DNA of 5,623 bases, taken from Verrucomicrobiota bacterium (GTDB lineage Bacteria > Verrucomicrobiota > Verrucomicrobiia > Limisphaerales > UBA9464). A program made the position numbers and the translations under genes. A model generated the notes under the pieces. It was not told where the DNA came from, ran no database searches, and saw only the letters and a program-made list of their open reading frames with translations. Shown here piece by piece: positions 1-5,623 of this stretch. The first letter of the stretch is position 1, and each line of letters opens with the position of its first letter. Location of the stretch: the NCBI GenBank assembly GCA_947464705.1, contig CANHYD010000172.1:1-5623 (forward strand), written 5' to 3'.

Positions 1-405
1 CTTGAAGTCGATGCCGTTGCCGATCGGGGCGCGCAGGGCCGCGTAGGCCTGCTTGATGGCCACACCGGAGGTCAGGGCGCCGGGCATCACGTTGGCGTCG
101 GGGCCAAACATGGTCTCGAACTTGTAGCCAGCGCTCCAAGTGCCTTCGTCGATGGGCTTCTCGAGCTGCAGCTTGACGGTGTTCACGTTGAACCCGTCTT
201 GACGGTCAGCGCCGGTGTTGGCGAAGCGGTTGGCGACCTGGCTGCCGGAACCCAAGTTCCAGATGGCCGAGGTGTCAACGTAACCACTGAGGGTGGTCGA
301 GCTGAGCGCCGAGTTGACCGGGTGAGACTCATCAGCCTGCACCGCGGAAGCGAAGCTCACCACGCCGGTGGCGGCCAAAGCGACTGTCCACTTGTTAAAC
401 TTCAT
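1..405 (-). CDS. Outer-membrane beta-barrel porin (OmpL-like, bbp2 type), N-terminal part
   Basis: The gene runs leftward from an ATG at 405-403 and leaves the window still open after 135 codons, so the C-terminus is missing. The first 24 residues form a classical signal peptide: a basic start (MKFNKW), a hydrophobic core (about residues 7-19) and a likely cleavage site after VQA, before DES. The mature part begins with a Ser/Thr-rich segment and then LSGYVDTSAIWN, followed by alternating polar/hydrophobic stretches (VNTVKLQLEKPID, WSAGYKFETMFG, IKQAYAALRAPIG) that look like successive beta-strands of a barrel. This layout resembles the putative porins of Verrucomicrobiota grouped as OmpL-like beta-barrel porin-2. 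The role is presumably diffusion of small solutes across the outer membrane; the substrate cannot be told. A good ribosome binding site and a promoter candidate lie upstream, and the 186-bp gap from glnD suggests separate transcription. Porin-like barrel is fairly sure; the exact family less so. Confidence 0.8.
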   Translation of the reverse strand, partial: MKFNKWTVALAATGVVSFASAVQADESHPVNSALSSTTLSGYVDTSAIWNLGSGSQVANRFANTGADRQDGFNVNTVKLQLEKPIDEGTWSAGYKFETMFGPDANVMPGALTSGVAIKQAYAALRAPIGNGIDFK

Positions 406-410
406 GTTGT

Positions 411-415
411 TTCCT
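411..415 (-). promoter_or_regulatory. Ribosome binding site of the porin gene
   Basis: On the minus strand the leader reads AGGAA, followed by five bases (ACAAC) and then the ATG at 405-403. This is a standard Shine-Dalgarno match at normal spacing. It is the only clear one in the window: glnD, the permease gene and lolD all lack an obvious match. It supports the chosen porin start and suggests a strongly translated message, as expected for an abundant outer-membrane protein. Confidence 0.65.
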
Positions 416-455
416 GAGTTCTGCGTTGTGTTTGACTGCAATAATCGATGTACGA

Positions 456-476
456 GTTGAGGACACAGTCCTCAAC
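456..476. repeat. Perfect 9-3-9 inverted repeat upstream of the porin gene
   Basis: The arms GTTGAGGAC (456-464) and GTCCTCAAC (468-476) are exact reverse complements separated by three bases (ACA). The repeat lies 50 bp upstream of the porin ATG. If the promoter at 508-537 is right, it sits in the untranslated leader and would fold as a tight RNA hairpin. If transcription starts nearer the gene, it could be an operator for a dimeric regulator. No T-run follows on the minus strand, so it is not a typical intrinsic terminator for glnD. A second, weaker inverted repeat with 5-bp arms (CCGCC/GGCGG, 479-493) is next to it. Confidence 0.55.
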
Positions 477-507
477 CCCCGCCGAAATGGCGGAAATCAC
501 GGGCGGG

Positions 508-547
508 ACACTAGAAACCGAGAGAGACCGGTGACAACACTTTTTTT
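508..547 (-). promoter_or_regulatory. Candidate sigma70-type promoter for the porin gene
   Basis: Read on the minus strand, there is a run of seven A (547-541), then a -35-like TTGTCA (537-532, five of six consensus bases), an 18-bp spacer, and a weak -10-like TAGTGT (513-508, three of six). The A-tract immediately upstream could act as an UP element. Transcription would start near 501, giving a leader of roughly 95 nt that carries the inverted repeat at 456-476. The weak -10 keeps this tentative. Confidence 0.35.
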
Positions 548-591
548 GCTGTTTGAAACATTCCCACTCGCGGTCGTTGGGGACTATTGAA

Positions 592-3366
592 TTACAGATC
601 CTGGATCACACGACGCAGCTCGGAAGTGATCTGGTTCTGGCGCTCGGGGGGCATGACCGGTGAACCGTCCTTCTCGGTAACATAGAAAGTGTCAATGGCC
701 GCCCCTTTCTCGGTAACGATTTTGGCAAGAACGATGTTGAGTCCGAGTTCGCTGAGAGCCTGGGACAGTGCGAACAGCAGACCCACCCGGTCTTCGGTTT
801 CCAAGTCGATGATGGTGGTTCCATTGGGGGCCGAGCCTTCAAACCGGATGTTGGGCTCCAAGTGCTCCCCCGCCAGGGCCTGGTACAGGGGGCGTGTTTG
901 GGCAGCGATCTTGCGGACGGCCGGGCGGATGTCGGTTCCCTTGGCCAAGACATCCCGGATGAGCTTCTCGAAGCGTTCCCGCACCGAGGGATCCGGAGCT
1001 GCACCAGTCCGGGCATCGGTGACATAGAAGCTGTCGATCACCACGCCATCGGAGCGGGTGAAGATTTGCGCGGAAAAGATGTTTAGGCCCGCCGCAGTGA
1101 GCGCCCCTGTGAATTTTGTGAATAACCCAGGCCGGTCCCAGGTGCAGAAGTGGACCCGAGTCCAGCCGCGATCCTTGTCTTCGTTCCACAGCACGGCCGG
1201 TTCCAGGGCTCGGTCTTCCTGGGTGAGTTGGAGGTGGATGAATTGGTGGACGAGGGTCAGATCCCGAGCGATCTGCCGCGGCGAGTGGATTTGGAAGTAC
1301 CGGGCCGGGAGACCCTCGAAATGCGCCGCGAACTCCTCTTCCGAGAAGGTCTTGGGCAGAAGGGCCTGGACTTGTTCGCGCAGCAGTTGCCGCTGTCGGA
1401 TCTCCGCCTCGATGAATTCGGTGGTGCCCTGGAGGGCCTGCGCTGCCTTCTTGTGGAGGGTGAGGAGCAGGGAGTCCTTGAAGCTGTTCCAGAGACTGTC
1501 GCTCGTGCCCATCGAATCGGCGAAGGTATGCAGGGTGAGCAGGTCGAGATTTTCCGTTCCTTGAACCTGGGCAGCGAAGGTTCGGATGACTTCCGGGTCG
1601 TCGAGGTCCCGCCGCTGCGAGGTTTGCACCATGGTGAGGTGATGCTCGATGATCAGCGAGAGCGTGTGGGCGGTGGAGCCGTCGAGTCGGAAGCGCTTGG
1701 CGACCTTGATGACCAGTTCTGCGCCCACCAATTCATGGCGTCGGCCCGGGAAGGCCTTGCCGCAATCGTGCAGCAGCAGCGCCAGGTAGAGAACGAACGG
1801 GCGCTCCACGTGGCGGAAGAGTTCGGTATAGCCGGAGAAGGGGCGAGTCTCAGCCCCCCAGACCTGATCGAGCTTGGCCACGCAGGTCAGCGTGTGTTCG
1901 TCCACCGCGTATTGGTGGTAGAACTCGTGCTGCACCAGATTGGTCATCTTGCCGAACTCGGGCAGGAAACGGCCCAGCAGTCCCACCTCATGCATGGCCC
2001 GGACATAGGGAGCCACATTGCCGCGCTGGTTGAGGATCTCGAGGAAGGTGGCCTGGTAGTGGGAATTGGCCTTGAAGGAGCGATCCACGAGCGACACCTG
2101 CTGACGGAGCAGTTGGGCCAGGTCCGGGTGGATTTGCAGTCCCCGTTTCTGGGCTTCCAGAAAGGCTCGGAGAATACGGCCTCGATCCTGACGCAAGATG
2201 CCCCGGTCCACCATGTGGAGTTGCCCATCCACGATGCGGAATCCGTCGAACTCCTCCACAGGGGCTGCGGCGCCGCGCTTGCCCTTCACGGCTTTGGTTT
2301 TGCCCGCTTTGGTTTGGCCGGGGTTGGGCACCAGGGCCAGTCGCTGTTCCAGAGTGCGGGTGGTGATGTAGAGGTTGCGGGCGTGGGTGTAGTACTCCCG
2401 CATGAAGGCCTCGGTGCGGGCTCGGGGTGAACGGTCGGTGAATCCCAAACCCAGAGCGACGGCCGGTTTCACGGTCGGAGTGAGGGTTTCGGCGGCCCGG
2501 CCCGCGACGTGGTGCAGCTCATTGCGAGTGCGCAGCAGGAAGTCGTAGGCCGCCTCCATTTGCTTGCGCTCGGAGGCACTGAGGAACTCGGCCTTCTGGA
2601 GGTCCATCAGCGAGCGGGTGCCGTGCTTGAAGTAGGCCATCCAGAGGAGGTTCTGGAAGTCTCGGAGCCCACCGACGCCATTCTTGACGTTGGGCTCCTG
2701 CAGCGCCGGCGAATTGCCGTGTTTGGCCCGGCGGGTCGCCTGGTCGGCCAGTCGCTGCGCGATGTATTCGTCTTCGTGGCGGCGGACGCACTTCTTCTCC
2801 ACCTCGCGCTGGAGTTGCTCGAAGAGGGTTTCGTCACCGGTCACCCGGCGGGCCTCGATGAGCGCGGTCTTGGCCTGCATGTCCTCATTGGCCAAGCGGA
2901 CGCAGTCTTCCACCGTGCGCACCGCATGACCGACTTTGAGGCCGATGTCCCACAGTGTGTACAGCAGCCCGCCGGTCCACTCGGAGAGGATCTTCAGTTC
3001 CGGTCCCTCCGGGCTGAGTCCTTCGGTGTGCAGAAACATCAGGTCGATGTCGCTGAAGGGATTGAGTTCACCGCGTCCGTAACCGCCGAAGGCCACCAGC
3101 GCCACCTTGGGGGCCTTTCCTTTGGGAGCCGGGAACACACTCTGGATGGAGACCCACAAGTGCCGGATGAGCACATCCATCATCGCCGATCGGGCGCGGC
3201 AAACCTCCAGGCCACTGGCTCCGCCCCGATGCAGGAGATGCAGCCGGTGGCTCTCAACCTTGAGAAAGCGCTTGTAGCGGGGCAGTTCGTCGGCCGGTTT
3301 GCTCAGAGGCGGCAGGACGAGCAGCTTGCGGGCGCTCTCTTCGATCTTCGCAATCAGGGAATTCAT
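592..3366 (-). CDS. glnD: [Protein-PII] uridylyltransferase / uridylyl-removing enzyme GlnD
   Basis: This cytoplasmic sensor adds UMP to PII proteins (GlnB/GlnK) when glutamine is low and removes it when glutamine is high, linking nitrogen status to glutamine synthetase control. With the ATG at 3366 it has 924 residues, close to the usual size of about 900. The nucleotidyltransferase motif GGYGRGELNPFSDIDL lies at 94-109, with the metal-binding Asp pair D106 and D108. The GlnD/GlnE signature EPNVKNGVGGLRD is at 224-236. The HD domain spans about 480-640, with VDEHT (H491), LLHDCGK (H533, D534), EHH (574-576) and AD (616-617). Two ACT domains lie at about 736-784 and 851-901 (DRPGLF and DRVGLL). 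All key motifs are intact. A Lys-rich linker (about 346-372) separates the transferase half from the HD half. The frame is open to ATGs at 3435 and 3489. I prefer 3366 because family-like sequence begins at MNSLIAKIEESARKLL, while the upstream 41 residues look non-conserved and would run into the divergent gene's start. Confidence 0.93.
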   Translation of the reverse strand: MNSLIAKIEESARKLLVLPPLSKPADELPRYKRFLKVESHRLHLLHRGGASGLEVCRARSAMMDVLIRHLWVSIQSVFPAPKGKAPKVALVAFGGYGRGELNPFSDIDLMFLHTEGLSPEGPELKILSEWTGGLLYTLWDIGLKVGHAVRTVEDCVRLANEDMQAKTALIEARRVTGDETLFEQLQREVEKKCVRRHEDEYIAQRLADQATRRAKHGNSPALQEPNVKNGVGGLRDFQNLLWMAYFKHGTRSLMDLQKAEFLSASERKQMEAAYDFLLRTRNELHHVAGRAAETLTPTVKPAVALGLGFTDRSPRARTEAFMREYYTHARNLYITTRTLEQRLALVPNPGQTKAGKTKAVKGKRGAAAPVEEFDGFRIVDGQLHMVDRGILRQDRGRILRAFLEAQKRGLQIHPDLAQLLRQQVSLVDRSFKANSHYQATFLEILNQRGNVAPYVRAMHEVGLLGRFLPEFGKMTNLVQHEFYHQYAVDEHTLTCVAKLDQVWGAETRPFSGYTELFRHVERPFVLYLALLLHDCGKAFPGRRHELVGAELVIKVAKRFRLDGSTAHTLSLIIEHHLTMVQTSQRRDLDDPEVIRTFAAQVQGTENLDLLTLHTFADSMGTSDSLWNSFKDSLLLTLHKKAAQALQGTTEFIEAEIRQRQLLREQVQALLPKTFSEEEFAAHFEGLPARYFQIHSPRQIARDLTLVHQFIHLQLTQEDRALEPAVLWNEDKDRGWTRVHFCTWDRPGLFTKFTGALTAAGLNIFSAQIFTRSDGVVIDSFYVTDARTGAAPDPSVRERFEKLIRDVLAKGTDIRPAVRKIAAQTRPLYQALAGEHLEPNIRFEGSAPNGTTIIDLETEDRVGLLFALSQALSELGLNIVLAKIVTEKGAAIDTFYVTEKDGSPVMPPERQNQITSELRRVIQDL
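2291..2320. repeat. 15-bp imperfect tandem duplication inside glnD
   Basis: Two adjacent 15-bp units (2291-2305 and 2306-2320) both start GCTTTGGTTT and differ at two positions. Because the period is a multiple of three, glnD stays in frame. On the minus strand it encodes the five-residue repeats QTKAG-KTKAV, followed by KGKRG. It lies in the linker between the nucleotidyltransferase half and the HD domain, where length changes should be tolerated. Confidence 0.6.
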
Positions 3367-3487
3367 CGACCCGCCAACCGTGATCCGATTGGCTAGACCG
3401 GGCAAGGATGTCGCTGAAGGCGGTGCTTCGACCATCGGCTCACGCCTTGTCAGGTTGGGTTCCGCTCGCCACCGTGGCGCCTCGATC
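3367..3487. promoter_or_regulatory. Divergent intergenic region between glnD and the Lol permease gene
   Basis: These 121 bp must hold the start signals for both glnD (leftward) and the permease gene (rightward). I see no convincing -35/-10 pair on either strand. A plus-strand TTGTCA at 3447-3452 has no acceptable -10 at 16-18 bp. No strong Shine-Dalgarno sequence precedes the glnD ATG at 3366 (GGCGGG is the nearest purine-rich stretch) or the permease ATG at 3488. A 13-bp palindrome lies close to the permease start. Confidence 0.4.
3467..3479. repeat. Short perfect palindrome (6-1-6) before the permease start
   Basis: CGCCAC (3467-3472) and GTGGCG (3474-3479) are exact reverse complements around a single C. 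The palindrome ends eight bases before the ATG at 3488, so it occupies the position where a ribosome binding site would lie. It could be an operator or a small mRNA hairpin, but in GC-rich DNA a 6-bp arm can arise by chance. Confidence 0.3.
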
Positions 3488-4765
3488 ATGTCGCCGCTGC
3501 CCTATGAAATCGCCCTGGCCCTCCGCTACCTGCGGCCCAAGCGGACCTTCGTTTCCATCATCACCTTGATTTGTGTGCTGGGGGTGACGCTGGGCGTGGC
3601 AGTGCTCATGATCGTCATTGCCGTGATGACCGGCTTCGGGGAGCAACTCCGGGAGCGTATCCTCGGCTTCAATGCCCACCTCCGCGTGGAGGCGGTGGGC
3701 AAACCCTTGTCCGATTGGCGGACGGTCGCCGCCACGGTCTCCTCCAATGTTTCGGTCCGGGCAGTGGCACCCTATGTCCACACCCAGGTGCTGATGGAGA
3801 CCCAGCCCGTGACGGGCAATCCCCGCCCGTTCGCTCCGGTGTTACGCGGGGTGGATCCGATCCTCGAACCTCGGGTCTCCGAGGTTCCCGCGGGAATGAT
3901 CTCCGGGAAGTTCGATGTCGGACCCAATAAGGTTCTCATCGGCGTGTCTCTGGCCGAAGCTTTGGGGCTGAGGGTGGGAGATTCGCTGGCCGTTTATTCG
4001 CTGCCGGCCTTGAAGCGGATGCACGAGGCTTGGGAGGCCGGTCGCAAGGAGGTGGATCCGCCCCAGAAGTTCCATGTGGCCGGAGTGTTCGATGCGGGTC
4101 TGTATCAGTTGGAGATGTCGTCCATGCTGACTGGCCTCGGCGACGCCCAAGATCTGCACGGCATCGAAGACAATGTGACGGGCATCACCATCATGCTGCA
4201 TCAGCCCGACATGCCCACAACGACCCGGGTGCATCAGCAACTCACCGCGGCGCTGGGGAGTGAGTTCCAGGTCATCTCCTGGATGCAGGACAATCGCCAA
4301 CTCCTGGGCGCCTTGGTGGTGGAGAAGAACATGATGTTCTATCTGCTGTTCTTCATCGTGATCGTGGCGGCCTTCGGCATCATGAGCGCGCTCATCACCT
4401 TCGTGGTCCAGAAGACCCGGGAAATTGGGATGCTCAAGGCCTTGGGGGCCACGCCCGTGCAAGTGGCCCTCGTATTTTTGTCCCAAAGCCTGGTGGTCGG
4501 GGTCGTTGGGGTGATCAGCGGCTTTGCCCTCGGCTGGACCGGGATCCGATTCCGCAATGATTTCCTCCACTTCATGAACCGGACCTTCAACCTCGATCTC
4601 TTTCCCCCAGAGCTCTACCAGTTCCGGGAGTTGCCCGCGCGGATCGTGACTTCCGACGTGGTGATTATCTGCGGCGGGTCGCTGGTGATCTGCCTGCTGG
4701 CCGGGGTCGTTCCTGCGCTGCGTGCCGCCTGGCTTCAACCCGTCCAAGCCCTTCGCCATGAGTGA
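3488..4765 (+). CDS. lolC: LolC/LolE-family lipoprotein-releasing ABC transporter permease
   Basis: This is a 425-residue inner-membrane permease with the MacB/FtsX layout. It has an N-terminal cytoplasmic stub typical of the family (PYEIALALRYLRPKR, 5-19), TM1 at about 21-48 (family motif VMTGFGEQLRERILG follows, 46-60), a periplasmic domain of about 230 residues, then TM2 (about 282-306), TM3 (about 327-350) and TM4 (about 388-412). Between TM2 and TM3, KTREIGMLKALGATP (309-323) is the coupling helix that contacts the ATPase. LolC/E with LolD pulls mature lipoproteins out of the inner membrane and passes them to LolA. Only one permease gene is visible, so it may work as a homodimer, as proposed for LolF-type systems; a second copy elsewhere is possible. 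The region equivalent to the LolC hook (about 171-194) is longer and charged. The start at 3488 fits the family N-terminus although no ribosome binding site is evident. The frame stays open upstream to an ATG at 3299, which would overlap glnD and is unlikely. Confidence 0.85.
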   Translation: MSPLPYEIALALRYLRPKRTFVSIITLICVLGVTLGVAVLMIVIAVMTGFGEQLRERILGFNAHLRVEAVGKPLSDWRTVAATVSSNVSVRAVAPYVHTQVLMETQPVTGNPRPFAPVLRGVDPILEPRVSEVPAGMISGKFDVGPNKVLIGVSLAEALGLRVGDSLAVYSLPALKRMHEAWEAGRKEVDPPQKFHVAGVFDAGLYQLEMSSMLTGLGDAQDLHGIEDNVTGITIMLHQPDMPTTTRVHQQLTAALGSEFQVISWMQDNRQLLGALVVEKNMMFYLLFFIVIVAAFGIMSALITFVVQKTREIGMLKALGATPVQVALVFLSQSLVVGVVGVISGFALGWTGIRFRNDFLHFMNRTFNLDLFPPELYQFRELPARIVTSDVVIICGGSLVICLLAGVVPALRAAWLQPVQALRHE

Positions 4766-5435
4766 GTTACTCATCCAAGCCCAATCCATTCACAAAGGGT
4801 ACTCCCTGGGCCGCCGCCGACTCGAAGTCCTCCGCGGCGTGGATCTTTGCGTCGAGGCCGGTGAATTCGTGGCGTTGCGGGGGGCTTCTGGGGCAGGCAA
4901 GAGCACTTTGTTGCACCTCATGGGCGGACTGGATCACCCGGATCAGGGGACGATCCGGATTCGAGGGATGGCCCTGCAGTCGTTGGGTCCGGCCGAATTG
5001 GCCCGCTACCGCAATCGGGATGTGGGGTTGATCTTCCAGGCCTTCCACCTGATGCCGGAGTTCGATGCCCGCGAGAATGTGGTGCTGCCAGGGCGAATGG
5101 CCCGACGTCCGTTGGCCCAGGTGCAGGCCGAGGCCGACGCCTTGCTGAAGCGGGTGGGGTTGGCCGATCGGTTGGATCACCGACCCGGTGAGTTGTCCGG
5201 GGGTGAACAACAACGGGTGGCCATCGCCCGGGCTCTCATCAACAATCCCACGTTGATCTTGGCCGATGAACCGACGGGCAATCTCGATTCGAAGACCGGC
5301 GAGGAAATTGTCCAGTTGCTCCTGGAAATCCGACGGGAGCGGGGTGTCACCCTGGTGGTGGCGACGCACGACTCCCGGTTGGCCGACCGGGCCGACCGGG
5401 TGGTGCAACTGGTGGATGGACTAATCGTTGACTAA
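4758..5435 (+). CDS. lolD: LolD-type lipoprotein-releasing ABC transporter ATP-binding protein
   Basis: This 225-residue cytoplasmic ATPase powers the permease encoded just upstream. All ABC motifs are present: Walker A GASGAGKST (42-50), Q-loop Q94 (LIFQ), signature LSGGEQ (146-151), Walker B LILADE (166-171) and the switch histidine H204 (VATHD). The stretch FQAFHLMPEFDARENVVLP (93-111) and EPTGNLDSKTGEEI are typical of the LolD/MacB/FtsE group, and its length matches LolD (about 230). The start at 4758 begins MSELLIQAQ and overlaps the last 8 bp of the permease gene (ATGAGTGA). No ribosome binding site is visible, so translation is probably coupled. A more upstream ATG at 4722 would only add residues encoded over the permease's C-terminus. 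The assignment to LolD rather than MacB-type ATPase rests mainly on the linked LolC/E-like permease. Confidence 0.9.
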   Translation: MSELLIQAQSIHKGYSLGRRRLEVLRGVDLCVEAGEFVALRGASGAGKSTLLHLMGGLDHPDQGTIRIRGMALQSLGPAELARYRNRDVGLIFQAFHLMPEFDARENVVLPGRMARRPLAQVQAEADALLKRVGLADRLDHRPGELSGGEQQRVAIARALINNPTLILADEPTGNLDSKTGEEIVQLLLEIRRERGVTLVVATHDSRLADRADRVVQLVDGLIVD

Positions 5436-5451
5436 TGGTCGACTAATGGTC
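5419..5451. repeat. Three 11-bp tandem repeats across the lolD stop codon
   Basis: The units are GACTAATCGTT (5419-5429), GACTAATGGTC (5430-5440) and an identical GACTAATGGTC (5441-5451), followed by a partial GACT. The first unit still codes for lolD (part of GLIVD). The second supplies the TAA stop (5433-5435). Because 11 is not a multiple of three, each unit is read in a different frame. The last two units create two GTCGAC palindromes (5438-5443 and 5449-5454), about one helical turn apart. Confidence 0.65.
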
Positions 5452-5456
5452 GACTG

Positions 5457-5481
5457 ACCGCGCCTGAATTGGCGGGTTTTT
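5457..5481 (+). terminator. Rho-independent terminator-like hairpin after lolD
   Basis: On the plus strand ACC-(G)-CGCC (5457-5464) pairs with GGCGGGT (5471-5477), with one bulged G and a six-base loop TGAATT. A run of five T (5477-5481) follows. It begins 22 bp after the lolD stop and would end the permease-lolD transcript before the convergent gene. Its T-run overlaps the stop codon of that convergent gene. There is no T-run on the opposite strand, so it should work in one direction only. Confidence 0.55.
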
Positions 5482-5623
5482 AGCGGGTTTGCGACAATTC
5501 CAGGATGCGCTGGAACACCGCTGGTTCCAGAGACATGACGCTCAATCGAGACTGCTTGATGAGCGGCATGTCCTTCGTGACGGCGTCCGTTTTCAGCGTG
5601 GCTAGGTCCACCGGCACCTTCAA
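5480..5623 (-). CDS. EVE-domain protein, C-terminal fragment
   Basis: The minus-strand frame is open from the window's right edge to a TAA at 5482-5480, giving the last 47 residues of a gene that starts outside. The segment reads KVPVDLATLKTDAVTKDMPL, then IKQSRLSVMSLEPAVFQRILEL. This matches the end of the EVE domain as I know it: a 'P..L..+K' strand-helix, 'M.L+..SRLSV.P+' and a closing 'W..IL.L' helix. EVE domains have a PUA-like fold of about 150 residues related to YTH domains and are thought to bind modified bases in nucleic acids. The tryptophan usual in the last helix is replaced by Phe (AVFQRIL). The gene is convergent with the lol operon and shares its terminator region. Recognition is from memory of the family pattern on a short fragment. 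Confidence 0.7.
   Translation of the reverse strand: MKVPVDLATLKTDAVTKDMPLIKQSRLSVMSLEPAVFQRILELSQTR

Noticed and set aside
199..417. A 72-codon plus-strand frame opposite the porin start
   Set aside because: It overlaps the signal-peptide region and ribosome binding site of the minus-strand porin gene and has no protein-like character.
560..591. Intrinsic terminator directly after glnD
   Set aside because: Only a 4-bp TCCC/GGGA pairing with a long loop is found, and no T-run follows on the minus strand.
1150..2430. A 426-codon open frame on the plus strand opposite glnD
   Set aside because: It lies fully inside glnD, whose product has all family motifs. The translation is rich in G, E, L, V and Q with no recognisable domain, as expected from the complement of a GC-rich gene.
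2509..3396. A 295-codon open frame on the plus strand opposite the glnD N-terminal half
   Set aside because: It is the antisense of the nucleotidyltransferase region of glnD, with no recognisable domain; treated as a shadow frame.
3447..3475. Plus-strand promoter with TTGTCA at 3447-3452
   Set aside because: The -35 match is good, but the bases 16-18 bp downstream (CCACCG, CACCGT, ACCGTG) do not resemble a -10, and the transcript would be almost leaderless.
3299..3487. Extended N-terminus for the permease from an ATG at 3299
   Set aside because: It would overlap the glnD N-terminus by about 70 bp and add 63 non-family residues before the typical LolC/E start.
3842..4789. A 315-codon open frame on the minus strand opposite the permease gene
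   Set aside because: The product is rich in H, G and Q and resembles no family. The plus-strand permease explains the region.

Overview
The window looks like ordinary chromosomal core sequence from a GC-rich Gram-negative bacterium, most likely a member of Verrucomicrobiota (Pedosphaera/Limisphaerales-like). This placement is inferred from the style of the porin N-terminus (signal peptide, then a Ser/Thr-rich stretch, then LSGYVDTSAIWN), from the GlnD N-terminus, and from the near absence of Shine-Dalgarno sites at most starts. It was not confirmed by a search.

Layout from left to right. (1) Positions 1-405, minus strand: the first 135 codons of an exported outer-membrane beta-barrel porin of the OmpL-like bbp2 type, cut off by the window edge. 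(2) Positions 406-591: its upstream region, with a clear ribosome binding site, a plausible sigma70-type promoter preceded by an A-tract, and a perfect 9-3-9 inverted repeat in the presumed leader. (3) Positions 592-3366, minus strand: glnD, the bifunctional uridylyltransferase/uridylyl-removing enzyme that senses glutamine and modifies PII proteins. Nucleotidyltransferase, HD and two ACT domains are all intact. (4) Positions 3367-3487: a 121-bp divergent intergenic region. (5) Positions 3488-5435, plus strand: a tight two-gene operon with an 8-bp overlap, encoding a LolC/LolE-family permease and its LolD-type ATPase. Together they would form an ABC machine that extracts lipoproteins from the inner membrane. 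(6) Positions 5419-5481: an 11-bp tandem repeat covering the lolD stop codon, then a rho-independent terminator-like hairpin. (7) Positions 5480-5623, minus strand: the C-terminal 47 codons of a convergent gene that reads as an EVE-domain protein.

The genes form no obvious joint pathway. GlnD controls nitrogen status, while LolC/LolD and the porin both concern the outer membrane. There is no stretch over 300 bp without a gene, and I see no RNA genes, CRISPR, insertion sequences, phage genes or defence island. I did not find an undescribed system. The points most worth a second look are the leader inverted repeat upstream of the porin, the non-canonical LolC hook region, the tandem repeat that supplies the lolD stop codon, and the truncated EVE-domain gene at the right edge.
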